From the NCBI GenBank assembly GCA_038236995.1, contig JBBRZE010000007.1:30072-94071 (forward strand): 64,000 nucleotides of DNA. The letters are read 5' to 3'. This document shows, one piece after another, positions 56,798 to 64,000 of the stretch (positions are counted from its first letter, which is position 1; each line of letters starts with the position of its first letter). This DNA comes from JAAFHB01 sp038236995 (GTDB lineage: Bacteria > Bacteroidota > Bacteroidia > Bacteroidales > Prolixibacteraceae). The notes under the pieces are model-generated. The model saw only the letters and a list, made by a program, of their open reading frames with translations. It did not search any database and was not told where the DNA came from. The position numbers were made by a program, and so were the translations under genes.

Positions 56798-59116
56798 ATG
56801 AATATGCGTTTTCTGACAATTTTATTTTTGACATTTTCCATATCTGTTACCGCTCAAAAGCAGCCTGAACTCGTTGATTATGTCAGTCCTTTGGCGGGGA
56901 CAGAAACCAGTCGGTGGTTCTTCTTTAATGCGGCCACCCGTCCGTTTGGGATGGTTAATTTAAGCCCTGATACCCGCACCGGTACCGACTGGAATGGTGG
57001 TTATCTCTATGGAGATGATAATATTCGTTGCTTCAGTCATATACACTGCTGGCAATTGTATGGCATTGCTGTTATGCCGTTTACAGGGGCTCCCAAAGGT
57101 AATTTAGGACAAACAGCCTGTCAGTCGGAATTTAGTCATCTGGAAGAAGTGGCAAAAGCAGGTTACTACAGTGTAGTCCTAAAGACCTACAACGTAAAAG
57201 CTGAATTATCATCTACCACCAGAGTTGGAATGCATCGTTATACATTCCCCCAAGATTCGGTACCGGGAATTAATTTTGACCTTTGTGGCGTTTTGATGGA
57301 TAAAATACAATCGGCATCGTTACAGAAAATAACTGCCAATGAACTGGAAGGTTCAGTCACTATGGCCGCTACGATTCGCCGTCCGAAACCATTTGTGGTG
57401 TATTTTACTGTTCAGTTTTCCGAGCCGGTTACTAAATTTGGAAAATGGCGTGACACCCGGATTGTAGCTGAAAAATCGGATACCATCTCGGGTAACAATA
57501 CGGGAGCCTGGGTAGAGTTTGCCAAAACAAAGAGTCCCATATTGATGAAGGTCGCTCTTTCATACACAAGTATTGCCGCTGCCCATGAAAATTTAGCGAA
57601 AGAACTGTCCCATTGGGATTTCGACCGCGTGGTCAACGAATCCCGTCAGGAATGGAACTCGTATCTTGGACGCATTGAAGTGAGTGATGAAAACCAACCT
57701 CTGAAACAGCGTTTCTATACCGATTTATGGCATGCGCTGCAGGGGCGCCGGATTATCAGTGATTGCGATGGAGCCTACCCAGACAATACAGGCGCTTCCA
57801 CACAAATTCGTCATACAGGCAAAGATATTCATGGGCAACCGTACCCTCATTATAATTTTGATGGTTTCTGGGATGCACACTGGAACCTCTCCTTGTTGTG
57901 GGGACTGGCCTATCCCGAAATTGTCAATGGATTTTGTAATACCATGCTCGATATTTACCGCAATGGCGGGCTCATTCCACGAGGTCCATCGGGAGGTAAT
58001 TACACTTTCGTGATGATTGGCGATCCTGCTTCTGCCTTTATGGGTTCTGCCTATCAGTATGGCATACGTAACTGGGACATCGACGTTGCCTGGCAGGGAT
58101 TGAGAAAAAACGCTTTCCCCGGTGGCATCCGGGATCATGCCGGTTATGAGCATAATATGAAAAATCCACAAGGCGGCGGAATAAAATACTATATTGAAAG
58201 AGGCTATGTTCCCGAAGGTGTTGAAGGAGAAGGGATGCATAAAGACGGCGCTTCGATGACACTCGAATATGCCTATCAGGATTGGTGTCTGTCGGAACTG
58301 GCAAAATCCCTTGGTAAAATCGACGATGCAAAACTTTTTGCTGCCAGAGGACAGAATTACAGGAATTTATGGAATCCGGAAACCGGATATATGCACCCGA
58401 GAAATATAGATGGAAGCTGGATTAAAGATTTTACGCCGATAGCCAAAGGCAAGGATTTTAATACCCTGGGTTTTTGCGAATCGAACAGTATGATATACTC
58501 GCATTTTGTACCACAAGACCCCTACGGCTTGATTCAGCTTTTTGGCGGAAATGACAAATACGTTTCCCGCCTTGAAACACAATTGCACAACGGCCAGAAA
58601 CAGAATTTTATTGTACCTCACGGTGAGCATGGCCGGGCATGGACCGATTTCGAAAACGAACCGGCTTTGGGAATGCTGTGGGTATTTAATTATGCCGGAA
58701 GACCTGATTTGTGTCAGTATTGGGTGCGGACTGTCAAAGAAACGTTGTTTACTCAGACTACACCCAAAGATGGATATCACGGCGATGAAGATCAGGGAAT
58801 GATGGGGGCTTTCGGTGCATTAACGGCTATTGGACTATTCGATTTTCAGGGTGGGGCAGCCCAAAAACCAACCTGGCAGATTACTGCACCGGTTTTCAAT
58901 TCGATTACCATTCACCTTAATAAAGATTACTACAAAGGTGAAACATTTACAATTGCATCGAAGAAAAATAAGCCTGGCGCTTTCTACGTGAAATCAGCAA
59001 AACTGAATAATAAAAGTCTGGAAAAATTCTGGTTCTATCATACTGATCTGACAAACGGAGGAAAATTGGAACTTGAGTTGAGTGATGTGCCCAATAAGAG
59101 ATGGGGCAAACTATAG
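56798..59116 (+). CDS. GH92 alpha-mannosidase 4
   Basis: A 772-aa exported protein (signal ending SVTAQ); a second start at 56804 is equally likely. The N-terminal beta domain (about 25-285) has VSPLAGTETSRWFFFNAATR. Candidate acid Glu561 is in FCESNSMIYSHFVPQD, a motif that departs from the EGNAWQYTW consensus of copies 2 and 3. Base residues Asp663/Asp665 lie in GDEDQGMMG. The region corresponding to HGNE/HGNQ reads PHGEHGRAW instead. The enzyme is therefore GH92 but probably prefers another linkage or substrate. It lies 79 bp after the (alpha/alpha)6 protein gene. Confidence 0.92.
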   Translation: MNMRFLTILFLTFSISVTAQKQPELVDYVSPLAGTETSRWFFFNAATRPFGMVNLSPDTRTGTDWNGGYLYGDDNIRCFSHIHCWQLYGIAVMPFTGAPKGNLGQTACQSEFSHLEEVAKAGYYSVVLKTYNVKAELSSTTRVGMHRYTFPQDSVPGINFDLCGVLMDKIQSASLQKITANELEGSVTMAATIRRPKPFVVYFTVQFSEPVTKFGKWRDTRIVAEKSDTISGNNTGAWVEFAKTKSPILMKVALSYTSIAAAHENLAKELSHWDFDRVVNESRQEWNSYLGRIEVSDENQPLKQRFYTDLWHALQGRRIISDCDGAYPDNTGASTQIRHTGKDIHGQPYPHYNFDGFWDAHWNLSLLWGLAYPEIVNGFCNTMLDIYRNGGLIPRGPSGGNYTFVMIGDPASAFMGSAYQYGIRNWDIDVAWQGLRKNAFPGGIRDHAGYEHNMKNPQGGGIKYYIERGYVPEGVEGEGMHKDGASMTLEYAYQDWCLSELAKSLGKIDDAKLFAARGQNYRNLWNPETGYMHPRNIDGSWIKDFTPIAKGKDFNTLGFCESNSMIYSHFVPQDPYGLIQLFGGNDKYVSRLETQLHNGQKQNFIVPHGEHGRAWTDFENEPALGMLWVFNYAGRPDLCQYWVRTVKETLFTQTTPKDGYHGDEDQGMMGAFGALTAIGLFDFQGGAAQKPTWQITAPVFNSITIHLNKDYYKGETFTIASKKNKPGAFYVKSAKLNNKSLEKFWFYHTDLTNGGKLELELSDVPNKRWGKL

Positions 59117-59245
59117 CAATTGCGTCGAATTGCAAAGCTGAACTGCCATGTAATTAAAGCCTTGGTAATTGATTCTAAATAAATTTGAGGGCATGGACCA
59201 AATTCTCTCAATGATTGGAATCGTCTTAAATATGAATGTCTAAAG

Positions 59246-61918
59246 ATGAAAATAATGAAAACTTCCATTGCTTGTGTGTCGCTTTTTGCGATGACTCTAA
59301 ACTTAATTGGGCAGACTCAGCCAGTTCAGCCTAAGGTGAAAGAGGTTATCGTTGTTTTCAAAACCCATTTTGATATTGGGTACACAGATTGGTCGGACAA
59401 CGTGATTTATAACTATTCGACATCAATGGTGACCGGTGCTTTGGATATCATCGATCAGTCGAAACAGTTACCAGCAAACCAGCAATTCAAATGGACCGTT
59501 TCAGGCTGGCCGATGAAAGAGATGCTTTCGAAATCGAAGCCGGAAGTAAAGCTAAGGATTGAAAAGGCGATCAAAGATGGTAATTTCCAGGTTTATGGTA
59601 TGCCATTTACTTTTGAAACGGAAGCTTCCGACCTCGAACCATTGGTCCGATCATTATCGTATTCTTCAAAAATAAATAAAGACGCTGGTTTATCGTTACC
59701 CATTGATGCAAAACAAACCGATGTCCCCGGTCATTCATGGATATTGCCGACCATTCTTTCGAATGCAGGGATCAAATTTCTTCACATTGGGTGTAATGCG
59801 GCTTCAAAATCACCGGAAGTTCCTTTGCTTTTCTGGTGGGAAGGTCCCGATAAGTCGCGTTTAATGACGATGTATTTTGGTCCGTATTATGGAACCTCTC
59901 CTGCACCACCCGAAGGATGGCCTTATCAGACCTGGATGGCGATCATTCATACCAATGATAATACGGGTGCACCTTCTTTTGATGAATTTAAAAAAGCGCT
60001 GAAAGACATTGAAGCGAAAAACCCCGGAGCAAAAGTTCGTACCGGAAGCATGGCCGATTTTTACAATGCAATCATTAAAGAGAAGCCCGAATTGCCTGTT
60101 GTAAAGGGGGATATGCCAGACACCTGGATTCACGGATATATGTCGATGCCGCGTGAGGTGAAAGCGGGTATGTCGTTGAGTAAATCTGCCACCAACCTGG
60201 AAGCATTAAATACGCTTACAGCTATTTGGGGAAAACCCAGCGAAGAGGCGATAATCCCGGTTGTTGATGGCGCGCTCGAACAAATAAATCTTTTTGACGA
60301 GCATTCTTTCGGAATGGCAATGAGTCATGGACATGGTGGCTACTGGGCTTATGGTGGTGAATTTGAGAATTTGCGGGCAAAGGGATATTACGAGCCCATT
60401 GAATATTCGTGGAAAGAAAAATCGAATCATATCTCGCAGGCTGAAAAGTTTATCTATCCAGCGGTTAGCCGACAAATGAAAGGGCTTGCAGGAGCAGTTA
60501 ATGTATCGGGTGAACGCATCGTAGTCTACAATCCATTACCATGGGAACGAAGCGGTTTGGTGACGATACAAACAATTCAGACACTTAAAAGAGCATTGAA
60601 AAATACGGAAACTGGTGAAATTGTACCTCTTTCCCGAAACAGGAACATCATTCAATTTGAAGCAAATCACATCCCTTCAATGGGGTATACTACCTTTGTT
60701 CCGGTTGATGATGCAGGTGTTCCACAAAAATCGACGCTGGTATGTGACACAAAGAATGCCACTATTGAAAACGAATTCTTTCGGATTGCATTTGATCCGA
60801 ATAGCGGAACCATCCGGTCAATGGTCGATAAAAAGTCAGGACGTGAAGCTGTTAAAGCAGAATCTGAGTTTCAATTCGGGCAATATGTTTATGAACGTTT
60901 CAGCAAAGAGAATACCGACAAATATGCCAAAGATTACATCAAAGGCGGATGGGATTGGGCTTATGCCGAACTTGGACGGATCAACCTTTCGGATGAACCG
61001 TACCGGCGAACATCAGGGAAAAACGTGCATGTTGAACTTTTAAAAGATTCCGCATCTGTTTCGGCGGTCATGCATTTTGATGCAGAGGCAGATTTGAAAC
61101 ATCGTTATTCGCTTACCTTTAGTTTGTACAAAAATAATCCAGCCGTAGAAATTATCTGGAGTATCAACGGCAAGCCTGCTGATGCATGGCCCGAAGGCGG
61201 TTGGATCAGTTTCCCGTTTAACATCGAAAACCCGCAGTTTAAACTAGGCCGATTAGGTGCAGTGGTTGATCCTGCCTCCGATTTTATTAAAGGGTCTAAC
61301 ATGGATTATTGCTTTCTGAATACAGGAATGGCAGTACTCGATGCAAAAAGCCAGGGTTTTGGAATCATGTCGCCCGATGCTCCTGCAGTTAGCCTCGATC
61401 GCCCTGGATTGTGGAAATATTCACCCACCTTCGTTCCCCGGAAAGCGAATGTATTCTTTAACCTGTACAACAATCAGTGGAGTACCAATTTTACAGAATG
61501 GGTTGAGGGTTCGTGGAGTACCCGCTTTTATATCTGGAGCATTAATGCATATTCAAATGCTCAATCAATTGTTATTCCTTCCGAAGAGTTTCGGAATCCG
61601 CTGATGGCAGCACTTGCAACGGGCAAACCAGGAGTTCTTTATGCATCAAATCAGGGGATCCGTTTGTCAGAGAAAGGCATATTGGTGACATCTTTTGGAA
61701 AGAACAGAGATGGCGAAGGTGACATCATCCGCTTATGGGAACAAAACGGCAAAGACACAAATTGTATCGTTACATTTCCGAAAACCAGCCCTTATAAATT
61801 TGCCCGTCCGTGCAATTTAAGAGGTGAAACATTGGGGAAAGTAATTCCTGTCAAGGCAAATTTATTTGAGGTGAAACTGAATGCTTATCAGCCGGTTACA
61901 TTTATCCTTACGAAGTGA
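59246..61918 (+). CDS. GH38-like alpha-mannosidase
   Basis: An 890-aa exported protein (signal region about 1-22); starts at 59246 or 59255 are both possible. The N-terminal catalytic part (about 33-400) has THFDIGYTD with likely zinc ligands His41 and Asp43. QTDVPGHSW carries Asp159, matching the nucleophile/zinc Asp of GH38 (DPFGHS type). The second histidine ligand is probably among DEHSF (His353) or SHGHGG (His361). The C-terminal beta-sandwich (about 480-890) contains NATIENEFFRIAFDPNSGTI. It resembles GH38, including a GH38-like Bacteroidota subgroup of unknown function. It probably hydrolyses an alpha-mannose linkage; linkage unknown. It follows GH92 copy 4 by 129 bp. Confidence 0.85.
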   Translation: MKIMKTSIACVSLFAMTLNLIGQTQPVQPKVKEVIVVFKTHFDIGYTDWSDNVIYNYSTSMVTGALDIIDQSKQLPANQQFKWTVSGWPMKEMLSKSKPEVKLRIEKAIKDGNFQVYGMPFTFETEASDLEPLVRSLSYSSKINKDAGLSLPIDAKQTDVPGHSWILPTILSNAGIKFLHIGCNAASKSPEVPLLFWWEGPDKSRLMTMYFGPYYGTSPAPPEGWPYQTWMAIIHTNDNTGAPSFDEFKKALKDIEAKNPGAKVRTGSMADFYNAIIKEKPELPVVKGDMPDTWIHGYMSMPREVKAGMSLSKSATNLEALNTLTAIWGKPSEEAIIPVVDGALEQINLFDEHSFGMAMSHGHGGYWAYGGEFENLRAKGYYEPIEYSWKEKSNHISQAEKFIYPAVSRQMKGLAGAVNVSGERIVVYNPLPWERSGLVTIQTIQTLKRALKNTETGEIVPLSRNRNIIQFEANHIPSMGYTTFVPVDDAGVPQKSTLVCDTKNATIENEFFRIAFDPNSGTIRSMVDKKSGREAVKAESEFQFGQYVYERFSKENTDKYAKDYIKGGWDWAYAELGRINLSDEPYRRTSGKNVHVELLKDSASVSAVMHFDAEADLKHRYSLTFSLYKNNPAVEIIWSINGKPADAWPEGGWISFPFNIENPQFKLGRLGAVVDPASDFIKGSNMDYCFLNTGMAVLDAKSQGFGIMSPDAPAVSLDRPGLWKYSPTFVPRKANVFFNLYNNQWSTNFTEWVEGSWSTRFYIWSINAYSNAQSIVIPSEEFRNPLMAALATGKPGVLYASNQGIRLSEKGILVTSFGKNRDGEGDIIRLWEQNGKDTNCIVTFPKTSPYKFARPCNLRGETLGKVIPVKANLFEVKLNAYQPVTFILTK

Positions 61919-62062
61919 ATCCATTGTTGCCGGAAAGTTTTGAATTCGGCTTTGAGATTGTTTAATTTTCTTCTAGTAAAACTACGCCCCTTTGGGGTTT
62001 AATTGTTCCACGGAAAATCACGTTATTTGCAATTAGCAACAATTTTTAAACATATTTCATCC

Positions 62063-64000
62063 ATGATAAATAAACTATTCACTGTTATTCTGATTTCAAT
62101 TCTCTTTGTGTCGTGTGCGAAGAAAGAGGTGATCATCCAAAACCCAAAACGTATTGCTGATATTCAGCGAATGGTGAATGAGCAGAAGGCGCTTACCTCC
62201 AAAAGCCTGCTGCCCATCTGGGATATCTTTAAACAGCCGCTAACAGAATCTGAGAAGCAAGCCATGGAATTTTTATATGCCTATATGCCACTGAGTGACC
62301 TCGCCGATTACAAACCAGAATTCTTTCTGAAGAATGTGCAGTTTGCCTTGCTGGCCCGTCAGGAAATGCCATGGGGAAAGACAATTCCGGAAGAGGAGTT
62401 CCTTCATTTTACGTTGCCGTTACGGGTGAACAACGAAAATCTCGATAATTTCAGGGAAGTGATGTATCCCGAGATAAAAGAAAGAATAAAAGGGCTGAGC
62501 ATGAAAGATGCCGCGCTTGAGATCAACCATTGGTGTCACGAGAAAGTCAATTACCGCGGAACTGATTCACGTACAAGTGCACCCCTGAGTACAATAAAGA
62601 AATCTTTCGGACGGTGCGGTGAAGAATCAACCTTTACAGTTACCGCGATGCGCACGGCTGGAATTCCTGCACGACAGGTTTATACACCACGCTGGGCACA
62701 CTCCGACGATAACCATGCATGGGTGGAAGTACTGATCGATGGTAAATGGAGTTACCTGGGAGCCTGCGAACCTGATGTCGATCTGAACATGGGTTGGTTC
62801 AGTGAGCCGGCAACGCGCGTTATGCTTGTTCATACACGTGCTTACGGACGTTATCTTGGTGCTGAAAATGTTGTTACAGCAAATGACCGCTTTTCGGAAC
62901 TCAACCTCACCACAAACTATGCACCTGTTAAGAAGGTGGTCGTCTCGGTTAAAAATGAGGATGGAACGCCTGCCGACAGTGCAAAAGTGGAATTTCAGCT
63001 ATACAATTATGCGGAGTATTATCCCATTGCAACAGCTTATACCGATGCAAACGGGAAGGCCAGCCTTACTACCGGAATGGGCGACCTTATTGTCTGGGCT
63101 TCGAAAAGTGGAAAGTTTGACTACAAAAGACTTTCTGTCCCTGAAAAAGATACACTTCAGCTTGTGATCAATCAAATTACACCTGCAAATATAACTGAGA
63201 CGTATGATCTTGTTCCTCCCCGTGCTACTAAAGTTGCAATGAATGTAACTCCGGAGGCGCGTAAAGCAAACGACCTCCGTCTTTCACGCGAAGATTCCAT
63301 CCGCAATGCCTATATGAAAACGTTTAAAGATTCGGCATGGATTGCCGCTTTTGCTGAAAAGACAAAACTTCCGGTTGATACTATTTCACGCTTTATCAAA
63401 TTAAGCTACGGCAACTGGGACGAGATTTCATCTTACCTCGAAAAGAATGCTTCACAATACCGGAGTACCGTGCTTGAAATGGCGATACAGATTGCGGATA
63501 AGGATTTCAGCGATGTTTCTGAAACAATTCTTACCGACCACCTGATGCAAACAGCCAAATCGGGTGCGCAAAAACTGGTTCTTTCGAAAGAGCTTTTTAC
63601 AAAATACGTATTGTCGCCACGTGTTGCGCTTGAGAATTTAAGTCCGTGGAGAAGTTTTTTAAGCACTTCATTGGGTGAGGAAATGGCACAGTCGAGCCGC
63701 AACGATATCGCCGTTCTTATTAATTGGATGCGCCAAAACATTCAAGTCAATACAGTTGCAAATATCCTTTCACGTAATCCGTTATCTCCGATTGGCGTTT
63801 ACAATCTGCGTGTTGCCGACCCAATCTCAAGAGATATATTCTTTGTCGCTGCCTGTCGCACGTTTGGAATTCCTGCAAGGTTGAATCCCTATACAGAGAT
63901 TCCTGAGTATTCCAAAATCGGTGAATGGCTTCGTGCAGGATTCGATCCTGTTGCAGTCGTTAAACCCGAAAAAGGTTCACTCAAACTGCTGGACAAAAAT
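62063..64000 (+). CDS. Transglutaminase-like lipoprotein, 3'-truncated
   Basis: An open frame of 646 codons from ATG 62063 to the window end, with no stop. The N-terminus is a lipoprotein signal (Cys18 in LFVSC). A transglutaminase-like core (about 150-245) has the full triad: Cys185 in FGRCGEEST, His218 in DDNHAWVEV and Asp238 in GACEPD. A carboxypeptidase-regulatory/Ig-like domain follows (about 290-372). A second transglutaminase-like segment begins near residue 585 (Cys598 in AACRTFGIPARLNP), and the rest lies beyond the edge. Such proteins occur beside GH92 genes, but the bond they act on is not established; they may cleave or rearrange peptide amides of glycopeptides. Confidence 0.85.
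   Translation, partial: MINKLFTVILISILFVSCAKKEVIIQNPKRIADIQRMVNEQKALTSKSLLPIWDIFKQPLTESEKQAMEFLYAYMPLSDLADYKPEFFLKNVQFALLARQEMPWGKTIPEEEFLHFTLPLRVNNENLDNFREVMYPEIKERIKGLSMKDAALEINHWCHEKVNYRGTDSRTSAPLSTIKKSFGRCGEESTFTVTAMRTAGIPARQVYTPRWAHSDDNHAWVEVLIDGKWSYLGACEPDVDLNMGWFSEPATRVMLVHTRAYGRYLGAENVVTANDRFSELNLTTNYAPVKKVVVSVKNEDGTPADSAKVEFQLYNYAEYYPIATAYTDANGKASLTTGMGDLIVWASKSGKFDYKRLSVPEKDTLQLVINQITPANITETYDLVPPRATKVAMNVTPEARKANDLRLSREDSIRNAYMKTFKDSAWIAAFAEKTKLPVDTISRFIKLSYGNWDEISSYLEKNASQYRSTVLEMAIQIADKDFSDVSETILTDHLMQTAKSGAQKLVLSKELFTKYVLSPRVALENLSPWRSFLSTSLGEEMAQSSRNDIAVLINWMRQNIQVNTVANILSRNPLSPIGVYNLRVADPISRDIFFVAACRTFGIPARLNPYTEIPEYSKIGEWLRAGFDPVAVVKPEKGSLKLLDKN

Noticed and set aside
61987..61997. 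CCCC-TTT-GGGG as a terminator after the GH38-like gene
   Set aside because: The stem is only four pairs and there is no T run; it is too weak to call.

Overview
The window is from a Bacteroidota chromosome. The evidence is two SusC/SusD pairs, an ECF sigma factor with a FecR-type anti-sigma factor, several lipoprotein glycosidases, and promoters resembling the TTTG / TAnnTTTG consensus. The mix of families suggests a Bacteroidales/Marinilabiliales-type glycan degrader; that rank is inferred. No rRNA, tRNA, CRISPR array, insertion sequence or phage gene was seen.

Layout. (A) 1-5627: the tail of a beta-mannan-type module, with a sodium:solute symporter cut by the window edge and a GH130 mannosyl phosphorylase, followed by an unusual membrane-spanning one-component regulator with LamG-like and kelch-like sensor parts and a cytoplasmic winged-helix plus BTAD output. 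(B) 5706-6881: an OmpA-family protein on the minus strand. (C) 7415-15996: four exported proteins, namely DUF5107-TPR, two large proteins of unknown family and a CBM9-like protein. (D) 16143-24188: a ROK-family regulator, then an FAD-dependent oxidoreductase, an N-acylglucosamine 2-epimerase-like protein, a GH16 protein, a Tat-exported DUF4434 protein and a sugar-porter MFS transporter. (E) 24406-36095: ECF sigma factor, FecR, SusC with STN domain, SusD, then a second SusC/SusD pair, closed by a strong terminator. (F) 36193-36486: seven tandem 42-bp repeats, then a 232-aa protein of unknown function. (G) 37767-64000: GH20 on the minus strand, divergent from GH29, a GntR/UTRA regulator, three GH92 genes, a GH2 beta-mannosidase-like enzyme, an unassigned TIM-barrel-like protein, an (alpha/alpha)6-like protein, a fourth GH92, a GH38-like alpha-mannosidase and a transglutaminase-like lipoprotein that runs off the end.

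How it fits together. The activities expected in region G (alpha-mannosidases, beta-mannosidase, beta-hexosaminidase, alpha-fucosidase) are those needed to strip an N-glycan or another mannose-rich glycoprotein glycan. The two SusC/D pairs would import the oligosaccharides, and the sigma/anti-sigma pair would sense loading of the STN-containing SusC. The epimerase, ROK regulator and MFS transporter would handle released (N-acetyl)hexoses. No endoglycosidase (GH18/GH85), PNGase or sialidase was found, so the initiating step must lie elsewhere or differ. The least explained parts are the membrane-bound BTAD regulator with heptamer repeats in front of its gene, the 785-aa TIM-barrel-like protein with an inserted small domain, the two unknown proteins of region C, and the 42-bp repeat array that is open on both strands.
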